From: Strigamia acuminata
Lineage: Eukaryota; Arthropoda; Chilopoda; Geophilomorpha; Linotaeniidae
Assembly (NCBI GenBank): GCA_949358305.1
Contig: OX442314.1
Location: forward strand, 45,206,581-45,270,580
Direction of reading: 5' to 3'
Length of the DNA stretch: 64,000 nucleotides
Below, one piece after another: positions 9,187 through 19,336 of the stretch (positions are counted from its first letter, which is position 1; every line of letters begins with the position of its first letter). The notes under the pieces were generated by a model. The model ran no database searches, was not told the origin of the DNA, and was given only the letters and a program-made list of their open reading frames with translations. Position numbers and translations under genes: made by a program.

Positions 9187-12100
9187 GCCATGGCGAGTTT
9201 AATCTCTGCCATCTGCTTCATTATCGCGTCAAACTTAGCGTCTTCTTTCGCTGTTCTTGGGCACTCATTGGAATAGTGACCCGGTTGGTTACACTTAAAA
9301 CAACGAATATTTGATTTGTCTCTTGGGGCTTCAATCGATTTCTTTTTTTCAGGGTCTACTTTCGACGGTGGCGTGTAATTTTTTCGAAAATACTTCGGAA
9401 TTCGGCCGGCATTTGGTTTTAACCTGGCGCGAAATTCTTCTACCGCTCTATCTCGATGGATGAGATGTACTAGCGGTCCTTCCTCATCGCAACCCGTTGA
9501 TAAGGTATCGCGATAGCTTCGTATTTCTTCGTCCGTCGAATAATCGTCTTTTTCTTCTTTTTCGTCTGATTTTCCGACATTTTGTTCGGCTTCCTCCCCC
9601 TCCTTGACCTCCTCCAGTGTCGCTTGCATGGCTGACGCTGTCGGTGCCTTTTTAGGGGCGGCCAATGGGTTGGAAGGCAGCGTGGATGTCAGTTTATTTT
9701 TTATTTGTAAACCAACGCTAGCTTCTGCCAGCTCCATTATACCGCTAAGATATTCAGTAGGGCGCATGATTTTGTCTGTCGCCCCATATCTTTCCGCACT
9801 CAACTTGAGACGTTTAGCGGTTGCTGCTTTCTCCGCTTCTGGTAAAGCGGAATAATATCTCTTCTCGATATCTATCGTGTTCTCGAACAGGAAGGCGCTC
9901 ATTTCTTCGTAGCTGCCTCCTGTCGGTGCCCTTTCTTCAAGTAGCACCCGTTGCGAGTATTCCGACAAACCGCCGAGAAAGAAAAGGTTGAATCCCGTGG
10001 CATGAAATTCCATCGGGGCCTTTTCGAACAACAATCTGGCGCGAATGTCGTAATCCATTATGGTTTCACCAGGCATCTGGCGAAGACCTCGCATCTTTCG
10101 GCTCACCTCTTCGGGTGTCTCGCCGTAGCGCAGGTCGAATCTCATTAAAAAGTCGTCCCAATTGACGCCTTTCAATCCTTGGTACCACTCACGTGCCGAG
10201 CCTGTCATTAGCTCGACAATACCGTGGGTGAGCATGTCTCCTACGGTGGCTTTAGTGGCAGTCTTAATCCGAATTACTTCGTCAAGGAAGCGATCTCCCG
10301 CTTTCCATGACCCGTCGAAACGGTTCTGAATATAAAATTGCCACCTAATATTCCCGGTAACACTCATGGTGTCACGTCGGGAGACAGCGTATTTTTTCTT
10401 TACGCGGTCACCAGTGTTACGATTACGATCATTTCGTTTGCTCAGATCGATTCCTTCGGCTTTTAACGAGCCAAGCAGGGCTCTTCCAAGCTCTCCCATC
10501 GTATACTGCCGACCCGTCGAATCGGTAAACGCGCTTTGTCGGGGAAGGTCCTGAAACTCCTCCCGTCGGTGGTCGCTATTTTCCGATCGACGTCGTTTCT
10601 CTCTATCGCGCGGAGAGTTGGATCTCTTCCGGCGATTACTTGACTTATCATTTCGTCTGTCGTCGTTGGACGAGGGGTCGGAGCTGGGGTCGGGAGACGG
10701 TGAGCGGCGTGGCGGGTTGCGCCGTGAAGAGTTTGACTCTTTCCGGCCCCTACGACGGTCGTCACGTTCCCTTTCCCTGCGTTCATCGCGTTCTCTTTCC
10801 CTTCGTCTTTCTCCGGAACCTCTCTCCGAATCGTGATGACTGGGTGCATTCGACTCCAGTTCATCCGACGACGAATCACTGTTTCCGTAGTGATACTGTT
10901 GCTGTCCTCTTTCGCGTTGACGTTCCTCTCGTGACGATGTGCGGTCTTCGGAAGGTTTTCTCGAAGGTCCGTCGTCTTTGAGGATGGGTACCGGCTGTTG
11001 CCAGTCGTTACCCCGCGGGTCGTCGCGTTGTCGGCTCGTGTGAGTCTGTTCTTCGTTACGACGCGCGTTGTTCGCATTTATTAATCGGTTGATAGCGTTG
11101 TTAGTGTTATCGTCTAACGCCATCATGCGAGGTCGAACGCGTTGTTCGGTCGAGACTTCCCGTTTGCGTGGAGTGACTGGCACTTCCTTTTTTCGCTCGG
11201 GTTTGGGGCTGACCTTCGGCGTGCGCTTCGGGTCGCCTTCTACGCTCTCGTCGGACAATTCGGACGAGCTAACTTCTGGCTTGCGAACGGATTTTGGTTT
11301 GTCTCGTTGCAGCCTAGTCATGAAAGCTTGTTCAGCTTCTTGTTGAGAACGGAATGCATAACGATGTGCATGTAAGGCTCGATCAACTATTTCGACTTCT
11401 TCTGGAGTAGTCGGAACGCGCTGGGATTTGCCGTACTCGAGAGCTCGCGCTTCTCTTTCCGCCAGCTTCCGCTTTCTCTCGCGGATGGCTTGTCGGGCCT
11501 CATTCTCGGCATCCGCTTCGAATTGAGCGGAGTCTACCATTTGTTGAGCGTATGCGCCTTCAACAACGGTGATTTCCGGGGATAACCTGTGCGCTCTTAA
11601 AGCTGCACGTACGATTTGTAATGTTTCGTACACAGTTATTTTTCCCGTTGGCAGAGTGTATCGTACACCTTCTGCCTGTGCCAACTGCATCGTGTCAACC
11701 AATGTGGCCGAGACGCTGTAAGGCTGGCTCGGAACACGCTCAGTTTTTGACGCATTGGACTTGTGTCCTTCGGACCTGACCGAAGCTGGGCGGCTTTGCG
11801 TAATTGGCGTGTTTAGTGCCGAATTAGCTGTCGTGTTTGAGGCCGTCTTTTGTATCGGAGACGCCGCTTTCGGACTGCCCACCTCGGTGTCGTGCGTTAG
11901 ACGAGGCGATGGGTTACGGGATAAAACCTCGTTTCCGCTCGTCTCGCCGTCACGGTTAGAACGCGGCAGTTTGGAGTGAGATTGCTCTTCACCCCGCTCT
12001 GTCTCGTCCAATCGCTGCCTCGTCTCGGAACGAGACGGGTGCGATGCCTCTGATGCGCTTCTGCGATCGGGTTTAGGCTTGCGCCGTTTTTGCCTCGCTT

Positions 12101-12221
12101 CGTGCGCTGAGGCTTTGGGTAAGGGACCTCCAGATCGCAAGTGATAGTCGGCGCCTTTACGACTGCCGGCTCTCTTGTTCGCGTCGGAGTCGGAATCCGT
12201 TACTCGGATATTGTCTGCCAT
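9141..12221 (-). CDS. gag: G1 Gag, about 1,026 aa, with SR/RE-rich domain and CCHC knuckle
   Basis: Start chosen at MADN (12,221), which is conserved in G2; an in-frame ATG eight codons upstream (12,245) is not. The N-terminal ~450 residues are hydrophilic and charged. Residues of about 457-554 form an Arg-Ser/Arg-Glu-rich domain (SGERRRERERDERRER..., RRSPSPDPSSDPSS), unusual for Gag and like the RS domains of splicing factors. A capsid-like retrotransposon Gag region follows at about 640-760, with GSAREWYQGLKG and FDLRYGETPEEV. One zinc knuckle CFKCNQPGHYSNEC lies near residues 973-986. The protein ends in a KNESKNESAQAAKK tail encoded over the frameshift signal. The leader between the primer site and this ATG is only about 48 nt. 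Gag is about twice the length typical of gypsy elements. Confidence 0.93.
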   Translation of the reverse strand: MADNIRVTDSDSDANKRAGSRKGADYHLRSGGPLPKASAHEARQKRRKPKPDRRSASEASHPSRSETRQRLDETERGEEQSHSKLPRSNRDGETSGNEVLSRNPSPRLTHDTEVGSPKAASPIQKTASNTTANSALNTPITQSRPASVRSEGHKSNASKTERVPSQPYSVSATLVDTMQLAQAEGVRYTLPTGKITVYETLQIVRAALRAHRLSPEITVVEGAYAQQMVDSAQFEADAENEARQAIRERKRKLAEREARALEYGKSQRVPTTPEEVEIVDRALHAHRYAFRSQQEAEQAFMTRLQRDKPKSVRKPEVSSSELSDESVEGDPKRTPKVSPKPERKKEVPVTPRKREVSTEQRVRPRMMALDDNTNNAINRLINANNARRNEEQTHTSRQRDDPRGNDWQQPVPILKDDGPSRKPSEDRTSSREERQRERGQQQYHYGNSDSSSDELESNAPSHHDSERGSGERRRERERDERRERERDDRRRGRKESNSSRRNPPRRSPSPDPSSDPSSNDDRRNDKSSNRRKRSNSPRDREKRRRSENSDHRREEFQDLPRQSAFTDSTGRQYTMGELGRALLGSLKAEGIDLSKRNDRNRNTGDRVKKKYAVSRRDTMSVTGNIRWQFYIQNRFDGSWKAGDRFLDEVIRIKTATKATVGDMLTHGIVELMTGSAREWYQGLKGVNWDDFLMRFDLRYGETPEEVSRKMRGLRQMPGETIMDYDIRARLLFEKAPMEFHATGFNLFFLGGLSEYSQRVLLEERAPTGGSYEEMSAFLFENTIDIEKRYYSALPEAEKAATAKRLKLSAERYGATDKIMRPTEYLSGIMELAEASVGLQIKNKLTSTLPSNPLAAPKKAPTASAMQATLEEVKEGEEAEQNVGKSDEKEEKDDYSTDEEIRSYRDTLSTGCDEEGPLVHLIHRDRAVEEFRARLKPNAGRIPKYFRKNYTPPSKVDPEKKKSIEAPRDKSNIRCFKCNQPGHYSNECPRTAKEDAKFDAIMKQMAEIKLAMAKNESKNESAQAAKK

Positions 12222-12269
12222 TTTTGGGTATGAAAATGATCTCAAGTTCTATTCGAGTCGTTTAAATCG

Positions 12270-12287
12270 ATCCCGGACAGGCCCCCA
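12270..12287 (-). promoter_or_regulatory. Primer binding site of G1 (tRNA-Pro-like)
   Basis: Two bases inside the 5' LTR, the minus strand reads TGGGGGCCTGTCCGGGAT, complementary to a tRNA 3' end ATCCCGGACAGGCCCCCA. From memory this matches animal tRNA-Pro except for two adjacent bases. G2 has the same site. Confidence 0.75.
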
Positions 12288-12289
12288 CG

Positions 12290-13285
12290 TGTCGCGCTCA
12301 ACTCGGTCTGTCGCTGATACGTGGTATGAGTCACTCTCTGATCTCGCAATACCGCTTTACTCAAGCGGTTACCCAAATAATGTAACACGGCAAGACAATG
12401 TAAAAGGTAAATATAATAAATGTATTTATTATACGGGAATATACAGTTAAAAGGGAATAAAATATGTAAGGGAATAAAAAGGTAAAAGGAAAGGGGTGTG
12501 AAGTTGGCGGGAAACTGGTCGAGGTCGTCCTTTGTCGCTGTGGATCCAAGATGGCGTCCGCGTGGCAACGTGGTGTCGTCTTGGGCCGGCGTGGCAATGA
12601 ATGGCGTCCTCGTCTCACGTTTCTCGTTCGGTCCTTCGGGCTCACGCTGGTCGGGCGCGAGTGAATGCCTGAAAGGTCTTACTTCTGGTCTGTTGTCTAG
12701 GTTTAGGGTTTTTTGTAGGTGTCCGGCGATCACACAGCGGCGGACGCTTGGTGGTTCCCGGCGATACACACAGCGGCGGGAACGCTCGTCGTGGTTACTG
12801 CAATTTAGGCTTGTGCGACCGTTTGTCTGCACAACTCGCTAAATTGGAGTAGGTTTACTATTTCTAGCTGGCTTGCTAAAATAGTGTGGTAATCTTGTTT
12901 CGCAGGTTACTCTGCGGAGGTTAACACAAATCAATCGTACTCACGTTGAAAGTCCCTTGTCCTAGGTCACTCCTGAAGTCTTTGTACTTAGGCTTGATCG
13001 TTTTAGGACGTTTGGCTTTTACGTGTATCTTGGTTGATTTTTGTGTTGGTTCTGCCCGCTCAGTGCAAGGCGAATTCCTTTGCACAAAGCGGGGGGTGAC
13101 AGGTGACTAAAGCCACCCAATAGTGGAGAAGACGAATCTCCCCCACTCCCCCAGGGCAGACGCCCGTCCATTGACTGGATGTCAATGCTCTGAGGGAAGG
13201 GAGGCGCGCGTGCGACTCCCCTTCTTTACCCGTATGTAGGCCACGAGAGAAACTCTTCGTGCCCCACCCCAGTCGGGTCACCACA
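12290..13285 (-). repeat. 5' LTR of G1 (996 bp)
   Basis: Plus-strand boundaries are TG at 12,290 and CA at 13,285. The following CGTT (13,286-13,289) is the presumed target duplication. It contains the paired hairpins 12,721-12,745 and 12,754-12,783. It is clearly related to the G2 LTR but diverged from it. Confidence 0.95.
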
Positions 13286-13893
13286 CGTTGTATGCACGAT
13301 TGCGTCGGACTTAATAAACCCGAAAAAAATCCCATAATACTCAAAAAATGTGATTTATCTAATTTCTTATCTTTACCTCAGTCTGCTTACACTTTGAAAC
13401 CTTTCAAACGTAATAAACATGCATTTAATCGAGGAAGAACGAAAAAGTGCGATATAACAAAATACAATAATAAAGATCAAACGGGGGTTGCCATAGAAAC
13501 TATAAGTGCAAACTAATAGCGCCGACTAGTGACAATATTTGAACTAAACACAATACAACAAAGGCACAAACACTATTACACTACAAAATTGAATGCACAT
13601 TGCAAATGCTTTAATTTAATTGAAAAAAGATAAAAACAAGCCTAAAAAAAATTCACTTTTCAAACAATTTTTATTTCAGGAATCAAATGTCATTTATTTT
13701 CACGTTTGTTTATTCGTGAAACGAAATTGAAATTTCTAGGTTTAGAACGAGCAATTACTTCGAAGCATTGCAGTGAAGCCAGGATTGTTTTTATTAGCTT
13801 TGAAATAAAGTTTAAAAGATTAACTTAATGCTTGTAAAACGAGCAATTTGCAACGTTTAAGATAAACCATTTGAGCGGATTAAAAACGATTAC

Positions 13894-13973
13894 CAGACGT
13901 CCGAATGAATCACTAATTCTTGTGGTTTCTTCTCGGCAACTTGCTGGAGCGTTACAACATCCAAGCCCGGCAT
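13894..13973 (-). CDS. Possible short coding exon, copy 1 (MPGLDVVTLQQ...)
   Basis: ATG at 13,973 opens MPGLDVVTLQQVAEKKPQEL and runs to a possible donor G|GTAATC at 13,894/13,893. The peptide is conserved in copy 2 (34,128-34,220), where the ATG is ACG and the end differs. The orientation matches the zinc-finger genes, so it may be a 5' exon of that family. However, the phase does not fit the acceptor upstream of the finger exon, so at least one more exon would be needed. No family recognised. Confidence 0.3.
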
Positions 13974-14161
13974 GACGATTGGATTCTAGCGACGAGCGTT
14001 ATTATCAACTTTCGCAAACACAACCCACTAAATCCAAATGTAAAACCCAAACAAACCAACTCAAAAAAAAAAACCAAAAACAACAAACGTTGTACCTAAA
14101 ACGTTCCCCAACACCACCTCCAAATTTCCACATGTATCTCTAACTTTTAATTGCTTTCATA

Positions 14162-14167
14162 TTTATT
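14162..14167 (-). terminator. Poly(A) signal AATAAA
   Basis: AATAAA on the minus strand lies about 110 nt downstream of the stop codon of the exon at 14,277-14,562. Confidence 0.45.
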
Positions 14168-14276
14168 GATTTTAAACTGAATGTTGATTGAAAATAATGA
14201 GGGGCATATGTTCCCAACATGTATTATAATGTACGGTACAACAAACATAACATACAATGTTAACGTATTAATGAAG

Positions 14277-14562
14277 TTAGCAAAAAGCTTCACTTGCTCT
14301 TCCAAGCTTAACGACATGGTCCAACGCTTGATAGCAGATTTGCGGAGCTGGCAGAACTGATTTGCTCCGCTTCCGAACGAGTTCCGCATTCCCTTGGATC
14401 AACACTAAAGGCATATCATTCTCCTTCATCTTTTGTTTCTCTTTCTTTTGCTTCCGTTCCTCATGCTCGATACGCAGTAAAGATTTATAAGCTGATCCAG
14501 CCCGAAGTAGCCAATTTTTTCCACTGGATGTCGTGTTAGTCACTCGGATCACACAAGTTATC
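14277..14562 (-). CDS. Probable terminal coding exon of an unidentified gene
   Basis: A good acceptor (CACTTTCAG|G at 14,563/14,562) opens a frame of about 95 codons ending in TAA at 14,277. The peptide starts ITCVIRVTNTTSSGKNWLLR, has a Lys/Glu-rich middle (EERKQKKEKQKMKEND) and ends KLGRASEAFC. An AATAAA signal follows. Balanced codon use, the acceptor and the poly(A) signal suggest a real last exon. I do not recognise the protein. The nearest upstream exon on this strand would have to lie beyond 14,562, where the broken zinc-finger gene sits, so it could be an alternative last exon of that gene or an orphaned exon. Confidence 0.45.
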
Positions 14563-15331
14563 CTGAAAGTGATTTGTTCAAATTAAACTTGTTGTGTTTT
14601 TCCTAAGCATCAAAATTAATATTTGCAAATATATCAATTTGAGCACTTATAGCTAAATGTAATCATCTTGAACATTTGAAAATTTAATTCAAAACATACA
14701 AAAACGTGAAAGTGAAAGAAAGTTTTTACAATTTTTTACCTTTCATTTACAATGCAAAAACCTGTTTTAAAATTGAAAATAAACCGAGGAAAAAATATAC
14801 AATTCTACTCGTCAAGAATTCAAAGTAATAAGTATGTTACTTTAAAAAGTGAAATGCACAAACAAAACAAAAAATTAGCATTTGAATTTAAGAATTATAA
14901 ACAGAATGAACGAAACGAACGTTTTTAAATTTCTATTCCTGCTTAAAATGATTTTCTCCTGTATGGGTTAGAAAATGTCTTCTTAAATGCCCACTATAAT
15001 TGCAAGAATATCCACACAAATGGCACTTGAACGGTTTTTCTCCTGAATGGGTTATTAATGTGTTTTTAAGTTCCCATTTTTATTGCAAGAATAATCACAC
15101 AAATGGCACTTGAACGGTTTTTCTCCTGTATGGGTTAATAAATGACTCTTTAAACTTCCTCTAACACTGCAGGAATAATCACACCAATGGCAGTTGAATG
15201 GTTTTTCTCCTGTGTGGGTTAATAAATGACTCTTTAAACTTCCTTTAACACTGCAGGAATAATCACACCAATGGCAGTTGAATGGTTTTTCTCCTGTGTG
15301 GGTTAATAAATGACTCTTTAAACTTCCTCTT

Positions 15332-15630
15332 TGTAACGTTGCACGAGCAACTTGTATAAGTGAAACACTCTTTAAACTTATTAAAACTACGGATGGAGTC
15401 GGATTCGGATCGAAGGTTGTTGTAAACTCAAAGAACGATGTAGACAAGGTTACATTTGAAAAGACAGTGAAATTTTATTCAAATTTTTAGGTATATAACA
15501 CAAAAGGATTAAGCTAATCCTTAAATTCCAAGAATACAGATCCGGGTCACAAGTGAGCTTTTTTCACTTGCGCCACGGTGTTAAAAGACATAATTAAACT
15601 GGTTCACTTTGGAAACCGCCAGTTTCCACA
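15332..15630 (-). repeat. 3' LTR of B1
   Basis: Begins TGTAACGTTGCACG and ends AGTTTCCACA on the plus strand. An ATG at 15,447 in this LTR opens a frame that runs through the boundary into the downstream zinc fingers (stop at 15,055), so the LTR could drive a truncated finger protein. Confidence 0.92.
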
Positions 15631-18600
15631 GTCCCCCCGTCCCGGCAGACTGGGACTTCGGTTTCCACTTCGAGGTTGCATAGTCTCTGGATGGGTCTTC
15701 GTAGACGTGTCCCGTTGGACATCTGGATTTCGCAGGAGCGGATCAAGCCGTCACGACCCTCCTTCACGGAGGTGATGCGTCCGAGTTTCCACGTAAGTCG
15801 CGGCCGGTTTTGGTCCTCGATGATCACGATGTCTCCCACGTTAAATTTCGTACGACTGGTGGCGTAATTCGATTAAGTATTCCTTCGTCCAACGGTCCCA
15901 AAATCGTTGGATAAGCGTTTGTCGGTATTTCCACGCTCTTAAGATGTCATCTTTTGATCCCGGATTGGTGGAATATTTCGGTGCGGTCGGCAGAAATGAA
16001 ATGCGTTTTCCTAAGAGAAAATGAGAGGGGGAAAGGGGTAATTCTTCATGAGGAGTATCATAAACATAGGTTAATGGTCTGGAGTTCACAACAGCTTCAG
16101 CTTCTGCGAGTATTGTCACAAGTCCCTCATAATCAAGTGTGTTCTTCCCAATCGTTTTCTTTAGCGCCAATTTCACGGAATGCACCATGCGCTCTCAAAA
16201 ACCACCCCACCAAGGTGCAGTCTCAACAATATATTTCCATGTAATTTGTTTCTCCGTAGTAAATCCTTGAAACTGTTCTTCTGGTAAATATTTCAAAAAC
16301 AAATTAATTTCCTTGTCAGTCCTTTTAAACGTTTTGGCGTTATCGGAGTATATAGTTTTGGGAATTCCTCGCCGACAAATAAAACGCTTCACACAGTCAA
16401 TAAACTTATCGGTACTCAAGTTGGAGAGCAATTCCAGGTGAACTGCACGCGTCACAGCACATGTAAACAGGGCAATATACACTTTGTTACCCAATTTGGT
16501 GTAGAGAGGACCCGCAAAATTGACTCCACATATTTCGAACGGCTCACTCGGCGTAACACGATCAATGGGTAGCAATCCCCACTTTTCTTTGGCTAAACGT
16601 CCTTGTATTTTCCGACAGCAAACACACTTGTGGATGATTCCCTTGATTGTTTTTCTCGCACGGGCGATCCAGAATCTCTCTCGAAGTCCACTCAATGTGT
16701 CGGCCAGTCCACTGTGTAAAGCTCGTTCGTGTTCGCCTAAAACAATCAATTTAGTTATAAAATGTTCGTTTGGTAATAAAAAGGGTTCGCGTGTATTGCG
16801 GTCAAGTTCGACAGATCCCCATCGGTGTGTGGCTCTCAACAACCCATTGTCGTCTAATATTGGCGCCAACTTCAAAATTGATGATGATTTTTCAATTGGT
16901 TTTTGGTCAGTCAAACATCTAATTTCTCTCTGGAATCCCACTTGTTGTAAGTATTTCAGCCAATATCGTTCGCTCTGCTCGAGTTCCTCGTTTCTCAGTG
17001 GTTCTCCATCCCTGTTTTTCGTCTTCAGATTCGTAATATATCTAAAAACCCAAGCAGTAACTCTTTTTAGTTTTTTCCACGAGCTGAAACGGTTAAAATC
17101 AATGTCTGGTGTTGTTATTGCTGTCAGCGTCACGATCACGTCTTTTTCTTCATCTTCGTCGATTGGAACTGCTTTATCGTCTTCATTTGGCCATCCGGAT
17201 TCGTCGCCTGACAGCCATGTCGGTCCTTTCAGCCAGAATGGTTCCTCGGTGAGCTGCTTCACGTTTACTCCCCTCGTTACCAGGTCGGCCGGATTATCTT
17301 TCCCTGGGCAGTGGCGCCAATCGTCTCTCGATGTATTCTCGACAATTTCTCGTACACGATTGTACACGAATGTCACTGGTCGGTTCTTGGTGTCGCGGAT
17401 CCAGTGCAAATCTATCTTGGAATCGGTCCAAATTGTGAAATCCTCACACCCAAGAGTCGCTTTCAATGTTGGAATCAGTCTTGTTGCCAGTAGCGCGCCC
17501 ATCAGTTCCAGCTTTGGTAATGTTAGTTCCTTTACAGGCGCCACTCTACACTTGGAAATGATAAAATCAATATTAACAGCATTTGTTTCGTCCAGAACTC
17601 GAGTGTAGACTACTACGCCATACGCTCTCAGACTGGCATCACAGAAGATGTGAATCCTTTTCCTACAATTTCCTCCCCAATTTAACAATTTGCGCTCTAA
17701 ATTTAAATTTTCGAGGTAGGGTATCTGAACATACCAATTTTCCCATTTTATCTTCACATATTCTGGAATGACGTCATCCCACCCAACATTTAATTTCCAA
17801 AGTTCCTGAAAAATAATTTTGGCAGTTATCACAAAGGGGTTCGCCATTCCCAACGGGTCAAAAATCATTGCAGTTATTCTAATGATAAATCTTTTAGTAT
17901 ACTTTGTTAAATTAATTTCATTCAATAATTCCGAAATGTCTAATCCTAAAGTGTCTGATTTTAAATCCCATACTACCCCCAAAACTTTAGTTTTCCCTTG
18001 GAAAGTTTCCACATCACAACTGGGGTCATCTTTTACAATTGCAGTTTGCAGTTTCATATTGTTCGTTTTCCATTTCACAAGTTTCATATTCGCTGCCTGT
18101 AGAATGTCTCGACTCTCATTATAAGTTTGCAACAACTCGTTTGATTTGTTCGCATTTGTCACAAAATCATCCACATATAATTCTTCTTTTAGTTTATCGC
18201 AAGTTTCAGGGTATTGTTCTTCAAATTTGTCGACATGTTCCTTAATTGTTGCATTTAACAAAAATGGGCTGGGTCCTGTCCCAAATGGAACTCGAGTTTG
18301 ACGCAATTCAATTAGTTTTACCGACTCTTCACCGTTCCACCCGTCCTCAATCCAATAAAATTGTGTGACGTCTCGTTCGTCCGTCTTGAGATGTATTCGA
18401 TGGAAGGCTTTCTCGATGTCGCCGATTGCGCCGTATTTGCCGGTTCGGAACTTCAAAACAATGTTTATTAGATGAGGTAACATATTCGGACCCTTACTTA
18501 GACAGTCGTTTAGCGATAAACATCCTTTTGCGTGCGACGACGCGTCATACACAATTCTTAGTTTTGTTGTGGCTCGAGTTTCGTCAATTACTGGTCGATG

Positions 18601-19037
18601 AGGGATATAATACGGGTTGTCTGGTTTCGAGTTCTTCGGAACTTTTTCCACGATTCCGGAGGCGAGTTGTTCGTCAATCACTTTTTTATAGTCTAAATAT
18701 AACTTGGGATTTTTGCGAAAACGGTTAATTAAACTCCACAAACGCTTTTTTGCAACATCTCGATTGTCGCTCAATTCCTTGCGGTCAATCTTCCACGGGA
18801 ATCCCACTTCGTAATGGTCATCTACCCACTCGATCTGCTCTTTGAATCGTTTCAACGTGTCCACTTCATCGATTCCCGGTTCCATAGTCTCGTGGCGAAT
18901 CCCAATCGATTCCAAGTTCCAGAATTTTTCTAAAAGTTCATTTGTATTATCGGCAACTAAAATCTTGTTTACCCGCACTAAAAACGACACGGTCGTTTCA
19001 GTCTCTCCGGTAAAATGTTTCCCGGGTTTCGGCACCA
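15594..19037 (-). pseudogene. pol: B1 pol (RT-RNase H-integrase), disrupted
   Basis: The frame is open from the primer site at 19,037 to 16,195. It holds a Bel/Pao reverse transcriptase (TTKLRIVYDASS, LYVDDFVTN), RNase H (HIFCDASLRAYGVV) and integrase (CGVNFAGPLYTKLG, IYSDNAKTFKRT). The frame stops at TGA at 16,195, where relatives have Trp in WWGGFWERM. It then continues in frame to 15,841 (PLSPSHFLLGKR). A small indel near 15,843 moves the last part (VGDIVIIEDQNRPRLTWKLG) into another frame ending at 15,594. The gag domain and aspartic protease present in B2 are absent. Non-functional as a single polyprotein. Confidence 0.9.
19021..19037 (-). promoter_or_regulatory. Primer binding site of B1
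   Basis: The minus strand reads TGGTGCCGAAACCCGGG directly against the 5' LTR. B2 has the same site with one base changed, so both elements use the same or a closely similar tRNA. I cannot name the tRNA safely. Confidence 0.7.
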
Positions 19038-19336
19038 TGTAACGTTGCACGAGCAACTTGTATAAGTGAAACACTCTTTAAACTTATTAAAACTACGGAT
19101 GGAGTCGGATTCGGATCGAAGGTTGTTGTAAACTCAAAGAACGATGTAGACAAGGTTACATTTGAAAAGACAGTAAAATTTTATTCAAATTTTTAGGTAT
19201 ATAACACAAAAGGATTAAGCTAATCCTTAAATTCCAAGAATACAGATCCGGGTCACAAGTGAGCTTTTTTCACTTGCGCCACGGTGTTAAAAGACATAAT
19301 TAAACTGGTTCACTTTGGAAACCGCCAGTTTCCACA
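19038..19336 (-). repeat. 5' LTR of B1
   Basis: 299 bp, matching 15,332-15,630 with one visible difference (A at 19,179 against G at 15,479). TG...CA ends, flanked on the right by the CTCTT duplication. Confidence 0.92.

Larger units (their letters stand above)
1..13285 (-). mobile_element. Ty3/gypsy LTR retrotransposon G1 (3' LTR cut by window edge)
   Basis: Minus-strand element in the order 5' LTR (12,290-13,285), tRNA primer site, gag, pol, a small acidic exon, a large third ORF, polypurine tract and 3' LTR (1-765, of which about 231 bp lie outside the window). Bases 1-765 match 12,521-13,285 with no difference that I noticed, so the insertion is recent. The right flank begins CGTT. The paralogous empty site at 45,521-45,524 reads CGTT in the same context, which suggests a 4-bp target duplication; its left copy is outside the window. 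gag, pol and the third ORF are all open, so the element looks potentially active. Integrase and RT order (PR-RT-RH-IN) places it in Ty3/gypsy (Metaviridae). G2 at 19,940-33,448 is a second member. Confidence 0.95.
13286..14276. other. Host segment, copy 1 of a tandem duplication
   Basis: No complete gene is visible. From 13,290 to about 14,010 the sequence is closely similar to 33,529-34,250 and, for the first ~620 bp, to 45,525-45,906. The shared stretch includes GCACGATTGCG, a run GTAATAAACA(T/C)GCATTTAATCGAGG and CTTTAATTTAATTGAAAAAAG. Beyond about 14,010 it is unique and AT-rich, with A-runs near 14,064. Confidence 0.7.
15332..19336 (-). mobile_element. Bel/Pao element B1, internally deleted (no gag)
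   Basis: A 4,005-bp element with 299-bp LTRs (15,332-15,630 and 19,038-19,336) that differ at one base that I can see. The 5-bp target duplication is CTCTT (15,327-15,331 and 19,337-19,341). The internal region goes straight from the primer site into the pol region upstream of RT, so gag and the protease are missing. Pol has a nonsense codon and a frameshift. The near-identical LTRs mean it inserted recently, probably already deleted and mobilised in trans. Confidence 0.92.
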
